Assembly (NCBI GenBank): GCA_018240025.1
Contig: JAFEGM010000033.1
Location: 1-44,041 of the forward strand
Direction of reading: 5' to 3'
DNA length: 44,041 nucleotides
Origin: Verrucomicrobiota bacterium
Lineage (GTDB): Bacteria > Verrucomicrobiota > Verrucomicrobiia > Chthoniobacterales > SZAS-18
Shown here: piece by piece, positions 36,618 to 44,041 of the stretch
How the letters are laid out: the number at the start of each line of letters is the position of its first letter
Position numbering within the stretch: the stretch's first letter is position 1
The notes under the pieces: generated by a model
Databases searched by the model: none
What the model was told of the DNA's origin: nothing
The model's input: only the letters and a program-made list of their open reading frames with translations
Program-made: the position numbers and the translations under genes

Positions 36618-37231
36618 GCCAGTTCCGCCTTGGCCAATTCGCGCCGCAGCCAGAGCTTGGCCACCGACCATTCGCGCTTCACGGTCGCGGGTGAAATGGC
36701 CAGCACTTCAGCCACTTCGTCCACATTGAGCCCGCCGAAAAACCGGAGTTCCGCGATGTGCGCCTGGCGGGCATCGAGCTGCTCCAGCCGGGTCAAGGCA
36801 TCGTGCACCACCTCGGTGGCCGCCTCGCGCTGCTCGGGCAATTCCAGCGCCGCCGACAGCGTGAGCTTGTCAGCACCGCTGCCGCGCTTCTGCGCGCCGC
36901 GTCGGACGGCGTGGGTGGCGAGGATGCGGCGCATCATGCGGGCGGCCAGGGCGAGAAAGTGCGCCCGATTCTGCGGCGCGGAGCGCTGACCCGCCAGACG
37001 CAGCCAGACTTCGTGCACGAGATCGGTGGGCTGCAGAGTGTGGCCGGTCCGCTCGCCTTGCAGGTGCCCCGCCGCCATCCGCCGCAAGTCGGCATAGACC
37101 TGCGGGAGGACTTCCGTCAGGCCCGCCCCGGCGAGCTGGGTGGCAGACGCCTCGCCCGCGGCGAATTCCCGCAGCAGGGATTCGGCGGTTTCGTCCAGCG
37201 CAGCCTGCGCATTCACCCGGGGAGCGGTCAC
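36614..37231 (-). CDS. ECF-type RNA polymerase sigma factor (kinase-linked, TIGR02999-like)
   Basis: A 205-residue sigma factor. The sigma-2 region spans about 38-112 (LPQVYADLRRMAAGHLQGER, then PTDLVHEVWLRL). The sigma-4 region spans about 142-198 (LEQLDARQAHIAELRFFGGL, VDEVAEVLAISPATVKREW). The GTG at 37231 is chosen; an in-frame ATG further upstream (37354) would overlap the start of the divergent giant gene and add unrelated sequence. No anti-sigma factor is adjacent; instead a Ser/Thr kinase overlaps its end, matching the kinase-associated ECF groups of Planctomycetota/Verrucomicrobiota. It likely reads a promoter in the 121-base gap to control the divergent secreted protein or itself; this is an inference. 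Confidence 0.9.
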
Positions 37232-37352
37232 GATCGGCCATCGTGCGCGGGTCGGGCCGCGGATGCAGGGAAATATTTCGGCTCCCCGGCAGAAAATTCC
37301 TGAGCCGGGCCGCAGCGGCTTTCGGGCGTCTCCGGAAAAGGCCCGATCCGTC

Positions 37353-40300
37353 ATGAAACTCACCCTCCTGCCGCCGCTCCTCGCATTTAGCTGCGCGACC
37401 GCGCTCCTCGCCCAGACGCCCTCCACCTGGAACGGGGGCACGGGCTTCTGGTACGATGCCCCCAACTGGTCCGCCGGCGTGCCCAACTCGCCAGCGGCCG
37501 ACGTGCGCGTCGACGCCACGTCAGGTACGGCCTCGGTGGTGACGCTGGGCTACAACGCGGCCGTCGGGGTGGAGTATCAGGTCGGACGCCTGCGCATCGA
37601 GGCGGGTGACCGGGTCGAGTTCGGCACGGGGCCCAGTCGACTGCGGCTGGTCGACACCGCCTTCGCCGGCGCGGGTGCCCTGCAGATCGATGGCATCCTC
37701 GCGCTGCCCTATTCCTCCGGCACCCTCTCGGGGCCGAAGACCATCAGCGGCGCCGGGCGACTGGTGCTCGGCGCCGTCGGCCAGCGTCCGGAGATCACCG
37801 ATCGCACGGTCAATTCCGCCGTCATCGAGGGCTCGGCCGCGGTGGGGCGCGCCAACGCCAGCAATTTCACGGTCGTCAATTCCGGCCTGATCGACGCCAA
37901 CCTTCCCGGCCAGGACCTCGACTTCCACGGGCTCGGCGCGCCGGCCGATTGGAGCGTCAATACGGGCACGATGCGCTCGAGCAACGGCGGCCAGCTGCTC
38001 TTCGGACAGGGCGGCTGGAACAACGCCGGTGGCACGATCCAGGCCGAGGGCGCGGGCTCGCTCACGGCCTTCTACCGCGGCGGGCTGATCGAGGGCGGCA
38101 CGCTCCAGGCCACCAACGGCGGCCTGCTCCAGGTCGGCGGCTCCTTCAACGGCAGCAACGGCGGCTCGACCTTCCGCAATCTGACCGTCCAGGGCCCCTC
38201 CTCCATTCTGCAGGAACTCGTCGCGGACGGCACGGTCACGAATCACGGCACCATGACGCTGGCGCCGTATGGCCGGATCAATGCGAACCACTACAACCCG
38301 AGCTATGACCCGGCCGTAAGCGTCACGCTGGCCGGCTCGGGCCAGGTGGTGCTCGACAGCACCGATCTCGGGTGGTCGTCCATCGGCTACCGCAATCAGC
38401 GCTTCAACATCCAGGGACTGCTCATCCGCGGCCGGGGCCAGGTGGGCGATGAGGATTTCAATCCGCCCTACATCGTCAACCGCGGTACCTTCCAGGCGGA
38501 CCGCAGCGGGAGTGTCCTGCGGCTGCGCCTGTTCGGGCTCGACAACGAGGCGGGCGGCATCCTCCGGGCGCGCGACGGCGGCATCCTGCGCATCGCCACC
38601 GGTGGCATCCTGCGGAATACGGGCGGCACCATCGAGGCGCTCGCGGGCGGTCGCATCGAGGCGAACTTCGGCCGCATCGAAGGCGGCCTGGTGCGGAACT
38701 TCGGCGGCTTCGTCGCACTGAGCGGGATGACCCTGGTGAATCCCGGCACCGGCCTGCGCTTCGAAGGCGAGCTGACGCTCGGCGGCGCGACCTTCCAGGA
38801 GGCGCGTCTGGTCGGCGACATCGAGAACACCGGCACCCTGCGCATCGCGCCGAACGCCGGGCAGGCCGCCCGCATCTGGCTGACCGAAAGCGCCCATCCC
38901 TCGGTCACGCTCCGCGGCGGCGGGCAGCTCGTACTCGGCGATGCGAGCGCGCCGAATACCGGCCCCGAGCTGTGGGACGGCTACGACGGCGCCTTCTCGG
39001 TCCGCTCGTTCGTCAATGTCGACAATACCGTGCGCGGCTTCGGTCGGATCGGGAACACCATCTACGACCCGTGGCTGGCGATCGACAACCGCAGCGCCAT
39101 CCAGGCCGACGTGAGCGGCAAGGAGCTGTCGCTCGGCCTCTACTCGGTCACGAACTCCGGCAACTTCCGCGCCCGGAACGGCGCCACCATGAGCCTCTAC
39201 GCGCGGGCGGGCTTCACCAACACCGGCCTCGGCCAGGTCGAGGCGGAGGCGGCCTCGACGGTGAAATTCTACTCCACGGTGATCAGCGGCGGACGCGTCG
39301 TTTCCGCCCCGGGGGGCACGATCGAGTTTCCCGATGGCAACACCGGCCGCGGCGGACTGATCCTGGCCAATGCCGGCACGGCGCTCTTCGGCGCGACCGG
39401 CGGCAACCGGGCCTTCGACGGTCTGGCCAACGGCGGCTCCACGCTCATCAACTCCGGCACGATCCGGAAGGTCGGCTCGGGCGACTACTCGCTCTCCACC
39501 GCGCTCAACTCGACCGGCTCCTTCGCGATCGACAGCGGCGTGCTGCGGAATTTCGGCGGCGGCACGATCGCCTCCAATACGATCAACGTCGCCACCGGCG
39601 CGGACCTCACCTTCCAGGGCCCGGCATCCTACACGTTCTCCGGGATCAACACGTTCTCCGGGGGCGGCATGCCAGCCATCGCGGAGACCACCACGCTGCT
39701 GGCCGATGCGGCCACCGAGCTGCGCGCCCAGAACTTCCGCTTCTACTGGGCCACGCTCTCCGGCCCCGGCCTGCTCTCGCACACCGGACGGCTCGAATTC
39801 TACGAAAACACCGGCGCCACCATCGCCGGCGCCCGCCTGCTCACGCTGCCGGGCGCGACCGCGGCCATCCAGGTCGCCAACCAGCCGCTCGTCTTCAATG
39901 GCGGCGCCAGTTGGGAGAATCGGGGCCTGGTGACCTTCGAGCGCTACCCGAGCCCGCGCCTCAACGGCGCCGTCGGCACGCTCTTCGACAACACGGCCAC
40001 CGGGATCCTGCGCAGCCAGACCTTCAACTTCGGCTTCGGCATTCTCGACATGCCATCGCGCAACGCCGGACGCATCGAGGTCACGGCCGGACGCATGTCG
40101 ATCGAGAAGCCCAGCCTCTGGCTCAACGGGTCCGCCAGCATCGCGCAGGACTGCGAACTCCATTTCTGGAATCCCATCACCTTCTCAGGCACCGGCAACA
40201 CCTCGACCGGTGCCGGCCTGCTCTTTGTCGGCACGGCCAATGGCGGACTGGTCTTCGAACCCGGCGCGCGCTTCGCGGCCGACCGCATTCTCTTCTACGA

Positions 40301-42914
40301 CGGCACGGATATCTCGGGCGCGGGCGAGCTCCGGGTCAGCCGGGGGCTCGAAGTGTATCCCTTCGGCACCACGACCGTCTTCGACGCCGTCCAGGTCCAG
40401 CTCCTCGCCGGTTCGACCAGTCAGATCCAATTCTACAATGGCACCTTCCGGCTGCAGAACGGGGCCCTGCTGCGAAATGCCGGCACGCTCGACTCGCGCG
40501 CCGCGGTCTACATCGAGCTGAACTCCGGCGCGGTGCTCGAGAACGCCGGGCTCATGACGGTCACCTCCGGCGGCAACAACCCGGGCTTCGGCGGCGACAA
40601 TACCGGCCTCTTCCGCACCACGGCCGATTCCGTGACGCGCTACTTCCCGTCGAATGGCAACTTCTACACCGTCGGCTGGCCCTTCGAGTTTGCCGGGCAG
40701 GTCTATGCCGATTCCGGCATGAACCTGACCTTCGACCGCGGCGGACTGCTCAACGAAACCGCCAAGCTCTGGCCGAATCATCCCGCCTCGAGCATCACCT
40801 TCACCGGCGCCACACCGGTGCGGGCGCGGGGCCAGGCGAACGAGTTCTCCGGCACGGGCTACGTCAATTTCGTCGGCACAACCCTCCAGTTCGAACCGAG
40901 CAGTATCCCCGGCCAGGCCACCACCATCGCCGCCGGCGCGCGCGTGGCCTTCCACGGCAACAACGTCGTCCGCGGCGGCGGCACGCTCAGCACGACGGGC
41001 TTCGTCTTCCAGAACGGCGATCAGACGGTCGAACAGAACGCCACGCTGCAGACCTTCGGCACGGCCGACGTCTCGGTCTGGAATGCCACCGGCCGGAAGG
41101 TCGAATTCAAGACCGGCGCCCGCTTCCTCAACGGAGGGCGTTTCGTGATCCAGTCGCAGGTCGGCGGCGCGGGTAATCCGGGCTTTACCGGCCAACCGGG
41201 CACACTCTTCCACAACCAACTGGGCGGCACGCTGGTGCAGGACTCCGGCAGCGTCACGCAGTTCAATCTGGACTTCCGCAACGACGGCGAGCTGGAGGTG
41301 CGGGCGGGCCGCTTCGAGTTCTTGCAGGGCTTTTCGGGCACCGGCGGCATTGCGGCCTCGGGCGGCGGCAAGGTCACGCTGCCGCTCGGCACCACCCCGC
41401 TCAACCTGCTGCCGGGAAGTCTGCGCACGACGGGCGCGGGGTCGGAGATCAATGTCACTCTGCCCAACGGGGACAAGCAGATCCTCATGAGCGTGAACGG
41501 CGGGAGCTTGGTGGCAGCCGGCGGCGGCAATCTGGTCGCCGCGGGCGGTGGTAACCTCGTGGCGGCGGGAGGCGGCAACCTCGTCGCGGCCGGCAGCCTG
41601 AACCTGGTCGCGGCCGGCGGCGGCAACATCACGGCCGACGGCGGCACGGTGCGGGTGGAGAACGGGGGCAACCTCGAGGCCGCGGGCGGCGGCAACATCC
41701 TCAGTCACAACGGCGGCGTGCTCGTGGCGGCCGGCGGTGGCAACATCCAGGTCGAAGGGACTGGCGCCAGTCTGGTGGCCGCGGGCGGCGGCAACGTCCG
41801 CGTCGAGAACGGCGGCAGTCTGGTGGCGGCCGGCGGCGGGAACATCCTCAGCCACAACGGCGGCGTGCTCGTGGCGGCGGGCGGGGGCAACATCCTCAGC
41901 CACAATGGCGGTGTTCTGGTCGCGGCCGGCGGCGGCAATATCCGGGCCGAAGGTGGCAATCTGGTCGCCGCCGGCGGGGGCAATCTCGTCGCCGCGGGCG
42001 GCGGGAACCTGGTCGCGGCCGGGGGACTGAACCGTCCGCTCGGCGTGGCCACGACCGGTGGCAACGTCCTCGCGCAGGCGGGCGGCCGACTCAGCGGCAG
42101 CGGCACGTTCGAAGGCGCGGGGGCCATCGAGGCCGACGGCACCCTGGCTCCGGGCGAGGAGCTCGGCGCCCTCACCTGGACGGGCCCGCTGACGGTGCAG
42201 ACGGGCGGTCGCTTGGAGATCCAACTCGGGGGCCCGGTGGCGGGCACGCAGCACGACCGGATCAATGTCAGCGGGGCCTTCGCCCTGAACGGCAACCTCT
42301 ACGTCTCCTTCCTCAACGGCTTCGGCGCCGCGGTCGGGCCGGCCGACGCCTTCGACATCGTGGTCTCGCAGGTCTCCGCCAGCTCGATCCTCGCCGGCAC
42401 CCGCGTACCCGTGGCCGGCACCTACGGCTCGTTCCTCGTGTCCATCGTCAACGGCGGCAAGACGCTCCGGCTCTCGAACTACCAGCTCGATCCCATCACC
42501 TTCGCCCGCTGGACCCAGCGTTACGGACTCGAAGGCGCGAACGGGTTGCCCACGGCCGATCCCTTCGGGAGCGGGCTCAGCAACCTGATGAAATACGCGC
42601 TCGGCCTCGACCCCAGCCAGCCGGGCGGCCGCGGCCCATCCGCGGGCGTCTTCCAGGACGGCCTGGGCAATCGCTACCTCACCCTCAGCTACACCAAGCC
42701 CGCCGGCGCCGAGACGCCGACTGACCTCCAGTATTTGCCCGAGCGCGCCAGCGGCCTCAATCCGTCCGACTGGTCATCCGCCTCAGGCGATGTCATCCCC
42801 GTCGGCGACCCCGTGCCCGGCCCCGGCGCGCTGCAGACCGTGACCGTCCGCTCGACGCGCCCGCTGACCGGCCAGCAGCACGAGTTCCTGCGGCTGCGGG
42901 TCACGCTGCCTTGA
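37353..42914 (+). CDS. Giant secreted beta-solenoid-like protein with LVAAGGGN repeat array (1853 residues)
   Basis: MKLTLLPPLLAFSCATALLAQ is a signal peptide; the next segment TWNGGTGFWYDAPNWSAGVP is typical of autotransporter-like or verrucomicrobial beta-helix proteins. Residues about 45-1380 are a long string of 'GTLRNxGGxIxAxGGG' type beta-strand turns. Residues 1386-1560 are an array of octapeptides (consensus LVAAGGGN), with alternating ILSHNGGV / VRVENGGS units. The C-terminal 135 residues (FARWTQRYGLEG...GLSNLMKYALGLDPSQPG) form a tail common in verrucomicrobial exoproteins. No autotransporter barrel, LPxTG or PEP-CTERM tail is seen. Start ATG 37353 is adjacent to the divergent ECF sigma gene, which may control it. 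Adhesion or surface-layer function is plausible but unproven. Confidence 0.9.
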   Translation: MKLTLLPPLLAFSCATALLAQTPSTWNGGTGFWYDAPNWSAGVPNSPAADVRVDATSGTASVVTLGYNAAVGVEYQVGRLRIEAGDRVEFGTGPSRLRLVDTAFAGAGALQIDGILALPYSSGTLSGPKTISGAGRLVLGAVGQRPEITDRTVNSAVIEGSAAVGRANASNFTVVNSGLIDANLPGQDLDFHGLGAPADWSVNTGTMRSSNGGQLLFGQGGWNNAGGTIQAEGAGSLTAFYRGGLIEGGTLQATNGGLLQVGGSFNGSNGGSTFRNLTVQGPSSILQELVADGTVTNHGTMTLAPYGRINANHYNPSYDPAVSVTLAGSGQVVLDSTDLGWSSIGYRNQRFNIQGLLIRGRGQVGDEDFNPPYIVNRGTFQADRSGSVLRLRLFGLDNEAGGILRARDGGILRIATGGILRNTGGTIEALAGGRIEANFGRIEGGLVRNFGGFVALSGMTLVNPGTGLRFEGELTLGGATFQEARLVGDIENTGTLRIAPNAGQAARIWLTESAHPSVTLRGGGQLVLGDASAPNTGPELWDGYDGAFSVRSFVNVDNTVRGFGRIGNTIYDPWLAIDNRSAIQADVSGKELSLGLYSVTNSGNFRARNGATMSLYARAGFTNTGLGQVEAEAASTVKFYSTVISGGRVVSAPGGTIEFPDGNTGRGGLILANAGTALFGATGGNRAFDGLANGGSTLINSGTIRKVGSGDYSLSTALNSTGSFAIDSGVLRNFGGGTIASNTINVATGADLTFQGPASYTFSGINTFSGGGMPAIAETTTLLADAATELRAQNFRFYWATLSGPGLLSHTGRLEFYENTGATIAGARLLTLPGATAAIQVANQPLVFNGGASWENRGLVTFERYPSPRLNGAVGTLFDNTATGILRSQTFNFGFGILDMPSRNAGRIEVTAGRMSIEKPSLWLNGSASIAQDCELHFWNPITFSGTGNTSTGAGLLFVGTANGGLVFEPGARFAADRILFYDGTDISGAGELRVSRGLEVYPFGTTTVFDAVQVQLLAGSTSQIQFYNGTFRLQNGALLRNAGTLDSRAAVYIELNSGAVLENAGLMTVTSGGNNPGFGGDNTGLFRTTADSVTRYFPSNGNFYTVGWPFEFAGQVYADSGMNLTFDRGGLLNETAKLWPNHPASSITFTGATPVRARGQANEFSGTGYVNFVGTTLQFEPSSIPGQATTIAAGARVAFHGNNVVRGGGTLSTTGFVFQNGDQTVEQNATLQTFGTADVSVWNATGRKVEFKTGARFLNGGRFVIQSQVGGAGNPGFTGQPGTLFHNQLGGTLVQDSGSVTQFNLDFRNDGELEVRAGRFEFLQGFSGTGGIAASGGGKVTLPLGTTPLNLLPGSLRTTGAGSEINVTLPNGDKQILMSVNGGSLVAAGGGNLVAAGGGNLVAAGGGNLVAAGSLNLVAAGGGNITADGGTVRVENGGNLEAAGGGNILSHNGGVLVAAGGGNIQVEGTGASLVAAGGGNVRVENGGSLVAAGGGNILSHNGGVLVAAGGGNILSHNGGVLVAAGGGNIRAEGGNLVAAGGGNLVAAGGGNLVAAGGLNRPLGVATTGGNVLAQAGGRLSGSGTFEGAGAIEADGTLAPGEELGALTWTGPLTVQTGGRLEIQLGGPVAGTQHDRINVSGAFALNGNLYVSFLNGFGAAVGPADAFDIVVSQVSASSILAGTRVPVAGTYGSFLVSIVNGGKTLRLSNYQLDPITFARWTQRYGLEGANGLPTADPFGSGLSNLMKYALGLDPSQPGGRGPSAGVFQDGLGNRYLTLSYTKPAGAETPTDLQYLPERASGLNPSDWSSASGDVIPVGDPVPGPGALQTVTVRSTRPLTGQQHEFLRLRVTLP
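41508..42032 (+). repeat. LVAAGGGN octapeptide coding array (14 units)
   Basis: Fourteen units of [L][V/E]AAG[GG/SL/GL]N, eleven of them exactly LVAAGGGN, interspersed with seven- to nine-residue units (ILSHNGGV three times, VRVENGG twice, ITADGGTV, IQVEGTGAS, IRAEGGN). The eleven identical peptides have eleven different 24-base codings, so the peptide is conserved while the DNA has drifted. Confidence 0.97.
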
Positions 42915-42916
42915 GG

Positions 42917-43225
42917 CTAGCGAGGGGGCGGGGCTTTGCCGCCGCGGCGCAATGGCAGTGCGCGTTGCAGGTCTTCGTCCTCGATTTCACGCGCCATCTC
43001 CCGGTAAGCCTCCACGGTCAGACTGGGCCCCTTTCTCTTCAGCCGCAGAATCCCCAGCGGGCCGATTTCCAGATTGGGAGATGCTTCCAGGAGATGTTCC
43101 GGCGGCGGTATGACCTCACGGCGCAGGGCTCGCTCTATCACGGCCTGCAGGGTCGTGCGTTGACGGACGGCGAGAGCCTTGGCCTCGGCCAGGAGTCGTC
43201 TATCCAGCTCAATCGTGATCTTCAT
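42917..43225 (-). CDS. VapB-like ribbon-helix-helix antitoxin, orphan
   Basis: A 102-residue protein starting MKITIELDRRLLAEAKALAV, the classic beta-strand plus helix-turn-helix start of VapB-type (RHH) antitoxins; 'TTLQAVIERALRRE' is the second helix. The C-terminal half (LRLKRKGPSLTVEAYREMAREIEDED) would be the toxin-binding part. No PIN-domain or other toxin gene is next to it: downstream is the end of the giant exoprotein gene (two bases away) and upstream is rpsA. A 15-bp palindrome 35 bases upstream could be its operator. The toxin has probably been lost, or it regulates in trans. Confidence 0.8.
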   Translation of the reverse strand: MKITIELDRRLLAEAKALAVRQRTTLQAVIERALRREVIPPPEHLLEASPNLEIGPLGILRLKRKGPSLTVEAYREMAREIEDEDLQRALPLRRGGKAPPPR

Positions 43226-43259
43226 GCGGCGATCTTGGTGATCGTCTCGGCCAAGGTAA

Positions 43260-43274
43260 CGAGCCGACGGCTCG
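43260..43274. promoter_or_regulatory. Perfect 15-bp palindrome upstream of the VapB-like gene
   Basis: CGAGCCG-A-CGGCTCG (7-1-7) lies 35 bases before the minus-strand start codon at 43225 and 158 bases before rpsA. Its size suits an RHH-protein operator. It would place autoregulation of the antitoxin and possibly an effect on rpsA in the same 206-base gap. The rest of that gap contains only a pyrimidine-rich leader before rpsA. Confidence 0.4.
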
Positions 43275-43431
43275 CATCCCATTTGATTCCCTGTCGATTC
43301 TCTGTAGTGTCCCGGCCCCTGTTGTCAGCGCGGGTGCATTCGGCTTCCGCGCTTTTTCATTGTCAACCGGTCAACCAAACAACCCAACCCCAACCATCGG
43401 CGCGCGCCTGCGGCGGCCGGTGCCAAGTGTT

Positions 43432-44041
43432 ATGACATCGATGCAAGAACTACTCGCCAAGAGCATGCGCGAGTACAAAGAGGGCACCATCATCAAGGGC
43501 CGCGTCCTCGAAGTCCGTCCCCGCGAAGTCCTGGTGGACATCGGCTACAAGTCGGAGGGCGTGATCGGCCTCCACGAGTTTGAAGACACCGACGCCCTCG
43601 AAGTGGGCGACGAAGTCGAAGTCCTCCTCGAGCGTCTCGAGAACGACGAAGGCATGGTCGTCCTCTCGCGCGAGAAGGCGATGCACCGCCAGAACTGGCA
43701 GAAGATCGTGAAGGTCTTCGAGGGCGGTGGCCTCATCAAGGGCAAGGTCAAGGCCGCCGTGAAGGGCGGTCTCCTCGTCAACATCGGCGTGGAGGCGTTC
43801 CTCCCGTCGTCCCAGGTCGACATCGTTCAGCCCAAGGATCTGAACGCCTACGTCGGCAACACCTACGATTTCAAGATCGTGAAGCTGAACGACGACCGCA
43901 AGAACGTCGTCCTCAGCCGCCGCGAGCTCATCGAGCAGGAGCGCGCCGAGAAGCGCCGCGCCTTCCTCAGCACGGTGAACCCGGGCGAGACGATCAACGG
44001 TACGGTCAAGAACCTGACCGACTTCGGCGCGTTCGTCGACC
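43432..44041 (+). CDS. rpsA: 30S ribosomal protein S1 (partial, first 203 residues)
   Basis: Binds mRNA leaders on the 30S subunit. The visible part begins MTSMQELLAKSMREYKEGTI, with a second in-frame ATG at 43441. It contains S1 domain 1 (IIKGRVLEVRPREVLVDIGYKSEGVI...), domain 2 (GGLIKGKVKAAVKGGLLVNIGVEAFLPSSQVD...DRKNVVLSRRELIE) and the start of domain 3 (GETINGTVKNLTDFGAFVD), the standard S1 order. The frame runs off the right edge. No strong Shine-Dalgarno is seen. Identification is secure. Confidence 0.97.
   Translation, partial: MTSMQELLAKSMREYKEGTIIKGRVLEVRPREVLVDIGYKSEGVIGLHEFEDTDALEVGDEVEVLLERLENDEGMVVLSREKAMHRQNWQKIVKVFEGGGLIKGKVKAAVKGGLLVNIGVEAFLPSSQVDIVQPKDLNAYVGNTYDFKIVKLNDDRKNVVLSRRELIEQERAEKRRAFLSTVNPGETINGTVKNLTDFGAFVD

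Noticed and set aside
37279..37307. CGGCTC-N17-GAGCCG inverted repeat in the sigma/giant gap as an ECF promoter
   Set aside because: ECF promoters are not palindromic, and six-base GC-rich matches are common in this sequence; not strong enough to list.
37232..37354. Upstream ATG (37354) as start of the sigma factor
   Set aside because: It would overlap the ATG of the divergent giant gene and add about 41 residues not seen in sigma factors; GTG at 37231 fits better.
41508..42032. CRISPR-like or RTX-like reading of the repeat array
   Set aside because: Repeat units are coding, 24 bases, differ in DNA and have no spacers; the peptide lacks the RTX aspartate.
37521..42254. Long minus-strand open frames (880 and 689 codons) opposite the giant beta-solenoid gene
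   Set aside because: They arise from GC-rich glycine/alanine codons; the repeat array on the minus strand reads as Ala/Gly/Arg/Pro noise.
37353..42914. Classical type V autotransporter
   Set aside because: The C-terminus lacks a 250-300 residue beta barrel ending in an aromatic residue; it ends in a verrucomicrobial tail domain instead.

Overview
The window is a GC-rich (roughly two-thirds G+C by eye), gene-dense bacterial chromosome segment. Several features point to the Verrucomicrobiota, most likely an Opitutaceae-like organism. These are very large secreted proteins ending in 'GLS(N)LMKYALGLDP' or 'LQESADLQNWT...FYRLR' type tails, DANGNGLSDAWE-type acidic repeats, paired 'NLSTR...VLIRAIGPSL' modules, an ECF sigma factor of the kind paired with Ser/Thr kinases, and intergenic repeats built from 7-base units. 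The assignment is inferred from protein style only; no 16S rRNA is present. Both ends are housekeeping: the 5' part of an EF-Tu gene behind tRNA-Thr(GGU) at the left, and the 5' part of rpsA (ribosomal protein S1) at the right.

Left part (1-5.4 kb, mainly metabolism): tuf (partial), tRNA-Thr, a DNA-binding/receiver fusion protein, a COG3963-type phospholipid methyltransferase, then astA-astB (arginine succinyltransferase pathway) in a tight run with two small unknown genes. 5.4-16.8 kb: a three-gene unit coding for huge exported proteins (about 1777, 1264 and 718 residues), the last two joined by a 4-base overlap, with a perfect TTACAGC-N3-GCTGTAA palindrome in front of the first gene. 16.8-26 kb: a Uma2-family nuclease-like gene, a DUF2911/PIG-L deacetylase pair, an ExbB/ExbD-like motor pair (the ExbD lacks its membrane aspartate) facing a small membrane protein bracketed by direct repeats, an HtrA/Deg protease with a good terminator, and lysine 2,3-aminomutase. 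26-33.8 kb: a secreted HAF-type repeat protein with a Thr/Pro linker, a small EF-hand protein, a membrane-anchored helical-barrel protein, a TrpF-like enzyme, an ArsR repressor divergent from an SDR dehydrogenase with twin operators, and a SnoaL/DUF4440-like protein. 33.8-43.3 kb: an ECF sigma factor overlapping a Ser/Thr kinase with a TPR sensor region, divergent from a 1853-residue secreted beta-solenoid-like protein with a striking LVAAGGGN octapeptide array, then an orphan VapB-like antitoxin.

The most noteworthy items are: (1) the LVAAGGGN array, in which 11 identical octapeptides are all encoded by different DNA sequences; (2) a family of intergenic elements made of 7-bp units, two of them forming long hairpins of about 50 bp stem, one of which spans exactly from stop codon to stop codon of two convergent genes; (3) the three-gene giant-exoprotein unit; and (4) the ExbD homologue with Gly in place of the proton-relay Asp. 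Every stretch without a gene is shorter than 300 bases; notable sites in them are listed. Functional assignments are from reading motifs, without database searches.
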